From NCBI GenBank assembly GCA_947650285.1, contig CANTFL010000204.1, forward strand, positions 109,501 to 173,500: a stretch of DNA of 64,000 bases, given 5' to 3'. The stretch is from Hyaloperonospora brassicae. Lineage: Eukaryota > Oomycota > Peronosporomycetes > Peronosporales > Peronosporaceae. Positions 30,546-41,288 of the stretch are shown here, one piece after another; the stretch's first letter is position 1; every line of letters starts with the position of its first letter. A model generated the notes under the pieces. The model was given only the letters and a program-made list of their open reading frames with translations, was not told the origin of the DNA and searched no databases. Made by a program: the position numbers and the translations under genes.

Positions 30546-33500
30546 ATGAAGAAACCCGATGACCTGCTTGGAACAGACAACTACTTCCATTGGGAATTCA
30601 ATATGAAGATGACACTTGCGAGGAAGGGCCTGCTAGAGCACATCTTGGAAGTGAAGTTGGAGCAGGAGATGACGGAGGATTGGAAGGTCAAGGACATGAA
30701 GGCGTTTGCTATTATTGCTCAAGGGATCGAAGTAAAGCATCAGACGAATATCCGACATGCTCGCACTGCGAAGGAAGTATGGGAAACACTACGCGACTAC
30801 TACAACAAGACAAACCTTCAGAATCGAGTGGCACTGACACGTCGATTGCACGAATTTCGTATGGATGAGGGAGGCGACATGGTGAGCCACCTCGACCGCT
30901 TCGATGAACTTGTTTTGAGTATGGAGGCGGTGGGCGATACCATGGACGACGCACGCCAGATGACAGTTCTGCTGAGTAGCTTACCGGCAGAGTACGAGAT
31001 GATTGTGTCCATCATTGAGAATTCCATGGGTGTGACGATGGTGGATGTGAAAGAAAAGCTGTTGAAAGAACACAAGAAGAAGCATCAGCAAGAGGTCTCC
31101 GAAGGAGCTTTCCGCGTTGGTCGTGGAGGCCATAAACAGGATCGTGGTCGTGGAATGCGCAAACAACGTGGTGCAGAAGAGAGCTGGAAGAAGAAACAGC
31201 CGTTTCGTGGGAAGTGTCACCGCTGTAACAAGATCGGACACAAGCAGTTTGAGTGCCGATCTGCCACCAAGAATGATGGAAATGAAATGGCATTCACGGC
31301 CACAAACGGATTAAAAAAAGGATGGTTGTTGGACAGCGGCGCCTCGTCACATATGACCCCAGCCGAAGAAGATTTCTTTGAGTGCGAGAAATTGAGAGAA
31401 GCCATTCAAGTTCGCGTTGCCGATGGTGCGGTCATGAATGCAATTGGACGAGGAAGCATTCGATTTCGCTGTACGAATGGTACAGCAGTGACTGTGAATG
31501 AAGTATTGCACATTCCAACACTGGACAGACGACTACTAGCGGTTCCCAAGATCGTCCAGCGTGGGTACAACGTTCGATTCGGTGGAAAATACTGCGGTAT
31601 CTACAAGGATAATGTGTTGATGATTTCTGCGAAGCGCATAAGAAGCGTGTACACTCTTGATGTGGAGTATGAGCACGCGATGTTGGTAGAACATGAAGGC
31701 GCTGGTAACAAGTGGGAGCTGTGGCATGCACGAATGGGTCACATTAGCCACAACAAGTTTAAAAGGACAAAGGAGGCTACGGAAGGACTACCGAATGTAG
31801 TACCTGACACGAACAAGAATTTGTGTGGAGGGTGTCTACAAGGGAAACTGTGTGTCGCGAGTTTTCCACAAGAGTCGAAGACAAAGACAACGCAGCCACT
31901 GCAGCTTATTAACTCTGACGTCATGGGCCCTATGAAGAACCCAACTCCTGGTGGGTCACGATACGTATTGTCTCTCGTGGACGATTTTTCAAGATTAGTG
32001 ACTGTATATTTTCTGAAGTCCAAGAGTGAAGTACTGTCGAAGTTCATTGAATTTCGGACCGAGATGGAGCAGCAGTGTGGATTTCGTATTAAGGCCATAC
32101 GTACTGACAATGGCGGTGAATACAAAAACAAGAGGTTTGCTTCGTACTGCAAGAAACATGGCATCATCCATCAGAAGACAGTACCCTACAGTCCTCAACA
32201 AAACGGTGTTGCTGAACGGATGAATTGTACGATTATTGAGACGGCCAGAAGCATGATGCATTACAAGCGGGTGGCAAAGAAGTGGTGGGCCGAAGCTGTG
32301 AATACGGCGGTGTATTTACTTAACAGAACCACGAACTGCAATCACGAGGAGAAGACTCCTTTTGAACTGTGCTTTAAGACGAAGCCCGAAATTTCTCACC
32401 TACGTGTATTTGGTTCACTTGGATACGCACATATCGATGACTCAAAGCGCACGAAATTCGACGCGAAAGGGTTTCGCTGCATGCTGTTAGGATATGCAAG
32501 ACACACCAAGGGTTACAGGGTGCTTGATCTGGAGACTGGTACGATCAAGATCAGTCGTTCGATCGCGTTAGATGAACGTGAAGTTAGTAACATTTACGAA
32601 GACAATCCGGTTGTACCACACCCGAAGATGATAATAATACGACAAGATGACGATGATGGAGATCAACCAAGTAACTTGCAACAAGATGGTGATGAAGATG
32701 TTGAAATGGAAGAGCACGAAATTGTCGAAGATGTGGAGATGGAAGTACCGAGTTCTGACAATGACATCAGTAACACACCTTCGAGTGAGACAAGCAATCA
32801 TTATCTTGCAAGAAATATGAACAACGAACAACATCAACACACTTCCCAAGTAATTCAACAAGGACCTCGTCACCAAGAACTCGAATTACACAATCCGCAC
32901 GACTCTGGAGCGATGGTGTTCCGTCCACAACTTAAGCGTCGTTCCGGTCGCGAGCATCAGTATCGTGTTCTTACTGACGATGCCAGTGGGAGAAGTGAAT
33001 CCGGACCACGAGGAGGTGTTGATGAAATGCTACCAATTGAGCAACCTGTTCAGCTCTTGTTGGAAGACAATAACACTAGTACCACAACAGAAAACAGCAT
33101 TGTGCCATACAATGAAAACCATGAAGCCAGTGGGAGTGAAGATGACGAACCTCCTTCCAAGCGATCGCGAATAAACAGCGATGTGGCATTGATAGCAGAA
33201 GTTGCCATTATAGCTCGTGATTTACCTGGCTCTTATGCGGAGGCAGTGAATGGACCTGACAGATACCAATGGATTAAAGCTATTGAGAATGAATTTGCGG
33301 CTCATGAGCGTAACAAGACGTGGACACCAATTGTACGCAAGCCTGGAATGAAACCAATTGGATCGAAGTGGGTATGGGCTAAAAAGAGTGATGGTCGATA
33401 CAAAGCACGACTTGTGGCGCTCGGATTCCTGCAACAATATGGTATCAACTTTTTCGAGACATACGCGGCTGTCGCCAGTAGGAACTCCATCAGGATGCTA

Positions 33501-34787
33501 TTGTCGATTTGCTGCGCAGCAGGATATGTGATCCACCAGCTTGATGTTGATACGGCCTACCTGAATGCCGACCTACAAGAAGAAGTATACTTGTTACCAC
33601 CCAAAGGGATGAAAATTGGCAGCGAGTTTGTACTTAAATTGAATCGCGCGCTTTACGGACTTAAGCAGGCTGCAAATGCCTGGAATAAGACGATTCACAA
33701 TGCATTACTGGAGATGGGATTTGTCGCGTGCGGTGCTGATCGATGCATATACAAGATAAAGGATGGTGAAGGCTGGGCGTACGTGTGCTTATACGTTGAT
33801 GATATGATTGTGGCTGCAAAAGAAGCAACCACGGTACGCAAGGTGAAAGAACAAATCTCTCAGCGGTTTCAAACCAAAGACCTTGGTCCAGTGAAGCACT
33901 TGCTTGTAATGGAAATTATGTACGACCGAAAGAAGCGTGAGATGTTTATTTCGCAACAAAGATACATCGAGGAGACTGCAGACATGTTTGGACAGACTCA
34001 AGCCCGACCAACTGGTAACCCATGTGATCAGAGCATGAAACTGTCCAGCGCAAACAGTCCAAAGTCCGATGTCGAAAGACAAGCCATGAGTCGTACACCG
34101 TACCGCCAATTGCTGGGACGACTGCTGTTTATAGTGACCACGACCAGACCAGACGCAGCATTTCCTGTGAGCCAACTTGGACGATTTGCAGAAAACCCTG
34201 GTTCACAACACTGGAAGGCACTGATCAAAGTGCTAAGATACCTCCGCTCGACGAGTGATTTTGGATTACACTACAGTGTTGACAAACTACAGCAACAACT
34301 AACAGCGTATAGTGACGCCGATTGGGGAAACAGCTTGGACGACCGTCGATCGGTATCTGGTGTTTTGCTGGTGCTTAATGGAGGCCCTGTTATATTTAAG
34401 TCTAAGTACCAACGCACCGTTGCATTGAGTACTTCTGAGGCTGAATACATGGCGCTAAGCATGTGCACTCAAGACATACTATGGGCAAGGATGTTAATGG
34501 CTGACCTCGGATTCGAGCAGAAGAATCCTACTGTCATCTACGAGGATAATCAAGGGGCCATTGCTCTCGCAACAAACCCAGGATACCATGCGCGGACTAA
34601 ACACGTAGACATACGTCACCACTTTGTCCGAGAGAAAGTTCTGGCCGGTGATATAAAGGTGATCTACAAGGAGACGGAACATCAACTTGCCGACATACTA
34701 ACGAAGGCACTCGGCACCAAGCGATTCCAGTACCTCCGTGCCGGAATGGACATAAAGGTACGTGATGGACCCGAGCATCAACAGTGA
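30546..34787 (+). CDS. Copia gag-pol polyprotein, intact
   Basis: A 1413-residue polyprotein in one frame. Gag (UBN2-like) spans residues 1-200. The CCHC knuckle (CHRCNKIGHKQFEC) is near 224. Aspartic protease LLDSGASSHM is near 260. The integrase zinc region (LWHARMGH ... CGGCLQGKL) starts near 390. The integrase catalytic triad is in NSDVMGP (about 455), IRTDNGGEY (about 519) and QNGVAERMN (about 555). An acidic linker of about 150 residues follows. Reverse transcriptase starts near 930 with QLDVDTAYLNADL near 999 and YVDD near 1083. RNase H has YSDADWG (about 1256), TSEAEYMAL (about 1297) and YEDNQGAI (about 1333). Gag and pol share one frame, so their ratio must be set another way than frameshifting. 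It appears fully functional. Confidence 0.95.
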   Translation: MKKPDDLLGTDNYFHWEFNMKMTLARKGLLEHILEVKLEQEMTEDWKVKDMKAFAIIAQGIEVKHQTNIRHARTAKEVWETLRDYYNKTNLQNRVALTRRLHEFRMDEGGDMVSHLDRFDELVLSMEAVGDTMDDARQMTVLLSSLPAEYEMIVSIIENSMGVTMVDVKEKLLKEHKKKHQQEVSEGAFRVGRGGHKQDRGRGMRKQRGAEESWKKKQPFRGKCHRCNKIGHKQFECRSATKNDGNEMAFTATNGLKKGWLLDSGASSHMTPAEEDFFECEKLREAIQVRVADGAVMNAIGRGSIRFRCTNGTAVTVNEVLHIPTLDRRLLAVPKIVQRGYNVRFGGKYCGIYKDNVLMISAKRIRSVYTLDVEYEHAMLVEHEGAGNKWELWHARMGHISHNKFKRTKEATEGLPNVVPDTNKNLCGGCLQGKLCVASFPQESKTKTTQPLQLINSDVMGPMKNPTPGGSRYVLSLVDDFSRLVTVYFLKSKSEVLSKFIEFRTEMEQQCGFRIKAIRTDNGGEYKNKRFASYCKKHGIIHQKTVPYSPQQNGVAERMNCTIIETARSMMHYKRVAKKWWAEAVNTAVYLLNRTTNCNHEEKTPFELCFKTKPEISHLRVFGSLGYAHIDDSKRTKFDAKGFRCMLLGYARHTKGYRVLDLETGTIKISRSIALDEREVSNIYEDNPVVPHPKMIIIRQDDDDGDQPSNLQQDGDEDVEMEEHEIVEDVEMEVPSSDNDISNTPSSETSNHYLARNMNNEQHQHTSQVIQQGPRHQELELHNPHDSGAMVFRPQLKRRSGREHQYRVLTDDASGRSESGPRGGVDEMLPIEQPVQLLLEDNNTSTTTENSIVPYNENHEASGSEDDEPPSKRSRINSDVALIAEVAIIARDLPGSYAEAVNGPDRYQWIKAIENEFAAHERNKTWTPIVRKPGMKPIGSKWVWAKKSDGRYKARLVALGFLQQYGINFFETYAAVASRNSIRMLLSICCAAGYVIHQLDVDTAYLNADLQEEVYLLPPKGMKIGSEFVLKLNRALYGLKQAANAWNKTIHNALLEMGFVACGADRCIYKIKDGEGWAYVCLYVDDMIVAAKEATTVRKVKEQISQRFQTKDLGPVKHLLVMEIMYDRKKREMFISQQRYIEETADMFGQTQARPTGNPCDQSMKLSSANSPKSDVERQAMSRTPYRQLLGRLLFIVTTTRPDAAFPVSQLGRFAENPGSQHWKALIKVLRYLRSTSDFGLHYSVDKLQQQLTAYSDADWGNSLDDRRSVSGVLLVLNGGPVIFKSKYQRTVALSTSEAEYMALSMCTQDILWARMLMADLGFEQKNPTVIYEDNQGAIALATNPGYHARTKHVDIRHHFVREKVLAGDIKVIYKETEHQLADILTKALGTKRFQYLRAGMDIKVRDGPEHQQ

Positions 34788-34794
34788 GTGGGAG

Positions 34795-35048
34795 TGTTGA
34801 TGTGTGCACTGTCAATGCACGGTCAACAAAGCCAACTGTGATTTGCTACGCACAAGTGACAAGACAGCGATGATACGACAGGGTGTAAACGGTTCACGTG
34901 CAGTCTGATGATTCTAGAACTACCTTGAGTGTATGTTCTAGAATCCATCAAGATCAGGGAAAGCTACAAGGTAAAAGAAGATAACACGACGAGTAAGTTC
35001 ATAGGAAAACTAATTCAATACACTTTCCAATTTTCCTTCGACATAACA
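34795..35048 (+). repeat. 3' LTR of Copia 4
   Basis: It starts TGTTGATGTG after the polypurine tract gtgagtgggag and ends ACATAACA. It equals the 5' copy in length and differs at one position. Confidence 0.95.
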
Positions 35049-35594
35049 GTCCGGTGATGACGCCGTCGCTAACCAGCGACCAAACGTAGGTCGCCAGAAC
35101 TGGCGGAGCGTGACGCAGTCGTGGTGCCTGAAATCGGCTGAGGCTAGATACCACGGCAATGCCCGGCGATGAGAGCAGAAGAAATGTCGCCCATCGCCGT
35201 ACTTTGGCTGTAGAGTCAGGCCGTGAATGACTTGAAGGCCTTGGAATCGTCAGAACATATTCAGTGGGCCCTGAATGCGTTAGGCTGAATTGGTCCAGCG
35301 TACAGGCCGCGATCCGATTTTATACCGATTTGGCCAACATATTGCCGCTGTGATCTCGTATCTAAGGATTATCCGACCAATTAATGGTGGACCAGAAACT
35401 CCGGATCTCGTCCGGCATATCATCGTCGCCCGTCGTTCGCGTGGGAACCGGGGTAGGATAGGATAAGACGAACTCGTCCCCGTCCCACCAGCTATCCGCC
35501 CCACGCATAAAATCCGCGCCGTGTGTTGCGACCCACTCAGTCCGGTGCTGTTGCTGATCTGGCGTTGGTGCCAACCTTTCCCCCAGCATCCGCC

Positions 35595-37596
35595 CTAACT
35601 CCACCCAGGTATAGAGCGTCGCCTAGGAGCTGACCGGTGCCGCGCCGCAACCGGAGTCACCTGCCCTGCAGTAGCCTGGGCCAACCCACGAAAGGACCAG
35701 CAGCGCCAGGCTTTAAAGTACTTGTCCGCACGTTGGGTAAGCCAAAGTATGGCATGCTTGGTTCGTTGTGTTTTTATTGCGACTGACACATCGGCAAGCC
35801 CAATACCGCCCGCATTCCGAAGCGTAACCAACAGCCCCGGGTTAACCTTATGGCGTCTTGCGTCCGTCGAAGTAGCGTGTGCCCACAAAAATTGCTTGTA
35901 AAGATTGTGCAGCTCCTTTGCAGCCCACTGTGGGATGTCGAAAACGCTCGCTGTGAATAGCACGGCAGGAAGGACGATGGCGTTTAAAATAAGAACCCTG
36001 TTCTCCACACTGGTCGCGACACGAGTTGCCGTTAAGAGACGTCGTTATATTTTCTGAATCCGAAGGGCCCAATTCTTGTTCTCTAACGCTCCGGTACCAA
36101 TTTCGTATCCCAGGTACCGGGCAGTGCCTCCAGTTGGGACCACTTCGATCCCCTCGTAGCGCTTCACTCTGATTGACTTGTTGAAAAATGATTATGCTTT
36201 TAGACGGGTGGACCTGCAAGCCTGCCAGTGTGCCAAATGCTGTGACAATGCTTAAAGCGTGCGGTATTTGCCCAGCATTCGCGAGAAAAAGCGTGAAGTC
36301 GTCCACGAAAGCAGAGAAAAGGTGCTTGTGGCCTGGCAGCCCCGGCGCATTTAACCCCTTTAATGTTGTGTCCTGCTGTAAAGCGAGACTTATCACTTCC
36401 ACCACCAACAGAAATAAGAGCGGTGCGAGCGGACATCCCTGCCTAATACCAGAGCTGACCGGGAGTGACCGGGACTGGCAACCGTTTACCACAAAGCGTG
36501 CTGACGTGCCTGAATGGATGCGTCGCATGAGGTCAACAAACCGTTCGTCAAATCCAAATAGGCGTAAAGTTTCGAACAGGAAATCGCGATCCACTGTATC
36601 GTACGCTTTTCGAAAGTCTAATAGCAAGATACATCTGCTCTGGTCGGCTGGCATGTCATCCCGCCGTGCTGCTGTTGAAAGTTGAGCCATCATCATCATG
36701 ACAGGTTTCGACATTTGACGCCCGTGGACAAAACCCTGCTGCGAATCGCTAATAGCCCGGGGTAATGAGTGTTTTAGCCGGGTGGCCAGCACCTTTGCAA
36801 ATACTTTGTAGCTAGTTTGTAGCAAGGCAATTGGTCTGTAATCCATGGCGTCATCGGAGTCACCTTTTTTCATTAGAGGGATGATAAGGGACTCCAGAAA
36901 AGAAGCCGGTAGCTCGGACCCCGCAAGTATTTGATTGCTGATGATGACGAGAGCAGGGACCATTAGTGCCGCCGTATCCTTGTAGAAATCATTGTTCAAC
37001 CCATCGGGGCCGGCAGACTTACGGAGAGTGAGCCTGATGACAGCTGCAAGCACCTCGGCATCCGTAATGGGACGTAACAGCCGCTCATTATTGTCCGACG
37101 TGAGTCGTTGCACGGGCGGCACCGACGCAAACGTCCGCAGGGTCGTCGCCAATAGAGGCAGAAAAACGGTGCGATGACACCCGCTAAGCACCGGCGCCCA
37201 TTCTGAAGCAAACTTATCAGCGATCGACATTGATCTCATAAATGCCTGTCCGTGACGTGCCTGCAGGGAAGTGACGTGTTGATCCCTTTCCCAGTTTGCA
37301 ATTCTCTGGTAAGACCACCGGAGACGATCCGTCGACCGTCCCAGAGTCCCCCCCAGACGAGCTACGTGGTCCTCTCGCACCTCTTCGATGTTGGCTGATA
37401 TCCATTGCCGTCGAACTAGAAATGGCCGTCGGTTGCGCTTTCGTAGATTAGCCACGTAGCGTTTTCTCCGCTGATTTTCCCGTTTCTGCACCACCTTAAT
37501 GCAGTGACAGCTCCCTGCAATATGGGTATCCCAGGACTGGGTAGTGGGGTCATGACCCATTCCCAAGTTTGTCATTTCCCTGATGACGGCTGTCAC
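35595..37596 (-). pseudogene. LINE reverse transcriptase
   Basis: The frame from 37596 to about 36020 carries ordered RT motifs: LRKSAGPDGLNNDFYK, DYRPIALLQTSYKVFAK, QQGFVHGRQM, LLLDFRKAYDTVDR, SSGIRQGCPLAPLLFLL and the catalytic strand AFVDDFTLFL at about 36307-36280. The catalytic motif is FVDD rather than the usual YADD. Downstream the frame shifts (ILNAIVLPAVLFTASVF continues in another frame at 36008-35595), which breaks the protein before its C-terminal part. Confidence 0.85.
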
Positions 37597-37751
37597 GACT
37601 CGGTCCGGCCTGTTCGACCAATAGGATAGATAACGCGTCGCCGCTGCTGTTGCCGTCGTCCTGAGTGTTTACCTCAGAGATGAAGCACCACTTCCTCGTG
37701 ATCTGAGTAATTAGGTGGTGGAGCCGTTGATACCCAGAGTACGTACGGAGC

Positions 37752-38490
37752 TCAGCCGTGAGGAACATAGAATCGGTCTATCCTGCTAGCCGTCTCTGTG
37801 GTCCAGAATGTAAAATGATGGCTTGTATCGAACCCATCATCGTCTGCATGGTCCCGTAGAAGTCGTGTATCACTCAAGGCTGTTACCTCTAACAATGATC
37901 GAAGAGCCAGACTCTCCGGAAGGCTAGCTGATCTCGGACCCAACCGATCCTGCTGCGGACTTTGATTACTGTTGAAATCGCCCAGCAAGATTGTGCTCCT
38001 AGACGGCATGTCCCAGCCGTACAGCCCCTGAAAATTCTTCGCGCTCCGCCCGTAAGTTCGGCACGTAGACGTTAAGTATGAAAATTTCGAAAACTCGCAC
38101 TCCAACTGCCCGTGAAGTCCATTTATCCGCATTCCACACCTCTGCAGCCGCCGCCGCTTCGGGAGATAGCAGAATACCAACCCCTCGAGCCTTCGATGAA
38201 CCGACACTCCAAAAGGACATTGGCGCTTGTTGCTGGTCGAGCTGTTTCCCCCAGATCCGTCGCCATTCCATACGTAGACCTGCTGCTTCTTTCTCGGTGG
38301 CCACGTGTGTTTCTTGGATGCACCATGCCAGCGGTCGTCTACTTGCCGGGGTTTGGCGCCAGGCGGACATCCACTGCTTTCGTGCCCCCTTCGAGAAACC
38401 CCGCACATTTTGAGTAAGTATTCTCCGATCCGCCCGTCGAGTTGGTGGGCGAACGCAAGGTTCGGACTCTGATTCGAAGCGATGTAACAA
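37752..38490 (-). pseudogene. LINE endonuclease (APE type)
   Basis: The N-terminal half in one frame has TQNVRG and WCIQETHVA (catalytic glutamate). After a frameshift near 38010 the second half has LLGDFNSNQ and ASRIDRFYV, the GDFN and SRIDR motifs of AP-like LINE endonucleases. The split across two frames means no active enzyme is made. Confidence 0.85.
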
Positions 38491-38595
38491 AGTTTGACGC
38501 CCATAGGCATCATCACTCTGTACCTCCGATTTGTAGTATCTCGACGTGAAAAAATCCTGTAAAGTGCCCTTTATATTTTCGATATCTACAACGGG

Positions 38596-39403
38596 GGCCG
38601 CTATTCACCACTCACTTTCGCTAATTACTACTCACCCTCCGTTTTATGATATCATGATTGGCTAATTGAATTATTAGAAAGGAACACACTACTTTTCATT
38701 CGCTTGCGTTGCAACGATCGCTCCATTCTTTATACAGATTTCAACAAAAAGTAATGTATGTAGCACCCACATCAATTGGGGAAAGAATGAGGCGCAGTAG
38801 AGGAATACCTGAAGAAGTGTCCTCGCTCAGGCAGCAAGTTATCCTTAACCATCTACATGTGCTACCGGCAACGGAGGTCTTTGATATATCTGTCCAGCAT
38901 GGCCGCACGAGTCCTGTTGGTGCTCGTGGGCATCAACCGCTGGGACACTGATCGCAGGATTCAACCCAGCGGGATTCGTCGCAGTTTAAAGTTGTCATGG
39001 ATTATTTGCGGTCTATGCTTTCGATGCGTTAACTGGAGAAGCAGGACACAACATACGAAAAAACGGCAACCTCTTCCAACCCCTGCAGTGACTGCAATGG
39101 CAACTTTTTAATGATCTTTTTGCTAATGACGAATGTGGAGGAACCTTGGGTATCCGCAAAATTAAAAGAGCAGTATCTGGATATGGTAGCGCTTGTGGAG
39201 AGTTACCATAATAAAGTCCAAACAAAAAAGCCCTTTAACACGTGTATGCTTTTCAACAAATTTACGATCTTGCGTAAGCTTTATTTGTTTTTCATTACGA
39301 TATTTTATTGATCTTTAGCCGATCGAGTGAGAGATAAGTATGCCAGGTTTTTTAAAATGATGGATGAGTGTTGATTGCCAAAAAGTGGGTGGTGAATAGC
39401 AGC
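38596..39403. mobile_element. Possible small TIR DNA element
   Basis: The left end reads GCCGCTATTCACCACTCACTTT at about 38597-38618. The right end reads, in reverse complement, GCTGCTATTCACCACCCACTTTT (39403-39381). About 20 of 23 bases agree. Inside are only short broken frames (one starting near 39111), with no recognised transposase. No target duplication was identified, so the class cannot be named. Confidence 0.45.
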
Positions 39404-39425
39404 TTCTTATATTTATCGATGAGAC

Positions 39426-41288
39426 TGTGGCAAAGTCACTAATCAAATTTTCTACGAGGATCGGTGACCACATATTTGAGGCGCCACTTACTGGTGGAGA
39501 ATTAGACCACGGGACCTGGCGATCCAATGAGAGATGGGAGGCGATCCCGACGGAGAAAGACGATACGATCCAACTGTCGTCAGACTGACGGGTATGGAAC
39601 GATCTGAGACGGGGCGTGAAAAGGGATGATTCCCATGCTGCGATCTGGGACAAGGAATGATTGTAACGGTGCGATCTGGGACAAGGGACTGGATTGTACT
39701 AAACGGCTGATCTGAAGCAGAATTACTCTGGGAAAGGTGCATCTGGGACCAGACGATGCGAAGTGACTCTGTGACAACGGTGTTGAAGTCTATTAGATCG
39801 GTGACATTCTATACCGGGCTCCCAAAAGAAGTACTGATTTAGGTTAATTATGGACCGATCTGGAATTGTGGATGTTTGTGGGAGTCCGTGGGACCGTTGT
39901 AAGAACTATGGATGGTCCCATTGAGCAGATAGACCCTTGGGAATGGTATTGGAGTACACACAATGAACGGAAACGACATATAGGGCCGGATCGCACTGTG
40001 TCGAGCCTACTCGATCTCGAATTGGACGTCAGATCGGTCATGTTCCCTGCTGGTTATGGATATATCGATGATGGAGCTATCGTATGATGATGTACATGCT
40101 CGTTGAAGGTCTGTGAGAGATGTCCCAAAAGTTCAGACCGAAAGAGCCAGTGGAAGCCGGTCGAATGGACGTCGCAAAATGGATTTAGACACATTCGGCA
40201 TTTGGATACTATTTTGGACTTTTCGGTATCAAAATTGGGTATTTGGTACCGTATTTGGAATTTGGTCCCTTCTGGTGTCTAGGTACGATATCGGGAGTAT
40301 TGGCGCTATCTTTGGAGCACAGGTCACGAAATTTCGACACGTGTTCAAGGGGGCGGTCAAGCTTAAAGGTGATATCGACTTGGACAGTGACCTACGGTTG
40401 GGAATAGGCTTAATGATAGGTCGGATATTAATTTGGTTGGTTAATAAACAGACTTGAACTCTACTTCTTCTGCTCACGACGCACGTTCCCCTCCCCTCTT
40501 CTCCGGGCAAGATTGATTTGGCTTCCCCGGCGGGTCAAGGCGCGCGTGTTACAAGGACACAGAAGACCGATCTTGGATTGTTGGCCAAGATCGAGAAGAG
40601 CGATCTCGGGATATTTGGCCCGGATCGATCAAGTACTCACACTCAACTCAACTGCTAGGGTAGCAGCAACATCAGGAAAAGGAAAAGGACATTGGTTACA
40701 AGATCGCGAGGCAGCTCAAGTGGTCAGAAGATCTGGACAAGGAGTTCAAGACAAGACCGAGCAAGACCGAAGCGATCTACAGGGCAGATCGGCACGTTTC
40801 ATTTTGGCGAAACAAGCAACCGATCCACCCATATTGCGCACTTCCGGCAAGATCGGCCGATCCCGAGACTAGATCGGACCGATCCCAACGCAAGATCGAC
40901 GCAAGACAACTATTTGCTGAGTGAAGATTTCCGCACAGCGAAGACCCCGATCCCGAAGACAAATCGAGATCGGTGTGATTCAAGATCGAGATCGCGACAT
41001 CGCCCAAGAGTGACTGCCGCGACTCAAGATCAAGATCGCAGAACCCCGTTCGTGGTGTGAAGATTTCCGCACCGGAAGCGAACGCTCAACCCCAAACCCT
41101 CAGCGAGATCGACATCTCCCAAGGCCGTTACGAAGAGCTCAAGCCAGCCCAACCGACGGGTACACAAGGTGAGCACAAGGTTATACAGCAAGGCACGGAT
41201 CGGAGTACCCCCTCCGTGAGTCGGCAAGTCTGGGCAAGTGGAAGATTGACACTCACTAAAGTCATTTTGTGAGATCGACTTCACCACA
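39426..41288 (+). repeat. 5' LTR of the Gypsy element
   Basis: TGTGGCAAAG to TTCACCACA, 1863 bp, with short inverted ends TGTGG/CCACA. ORFs inside it (up to about 120 codons on both strands) show no motif. The last 700 bp are dense in GATC, about 25 copies between 40561 and 41288 by eye, where about three would be expected by chance. Confidence 0.93.

Larger units (their letters stand above)
30247..35048 (+). mobile_element. Copia 4, intact and very young
   Basis: The element is 4802 bp with 254-bp LTRs that differ at a single position by my reading (gtagaag at about 30423, gtaaaag at about 34971). It has a PBS-like site, one uninterrupted 1413-residue gag-pol ORF and a perfect 5-bp duplication (GTCCG at 30242-30246 and 35049-35053). 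All expected catalytic motifs are present. It is a good candidate for an autonomous, recently active element. Confidence 0.95.
29143..38520 (-). mobile_element. LINE (non-LTR retrotransposon), split by Copia 4
   Basis: On the minus strand it carries an apurinic-type endonuclease (38490-37752), reverse transcriptase (37596-about 35600) and a zf-RVT-like C-terminus (30241-29184), then a 3' tail of AAC repeats at 29159-29143. Copia 4 (30247-35048) sits between RT and C-terminus with a 5-bp duplication, GTCCG. Without it the LINE is about 4.6 kb. Frameshifts in the endonuclease and after RT make it inactive. The 5' end is uncertain. Confidence 0.85.

Noticed and set aside
40113..41060. ORFs of 114-122 codons in the Gypsy LTR
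   Set aside because: They are repeated in both LTRs only because the LTRs are copies. They have no motif and no start context.
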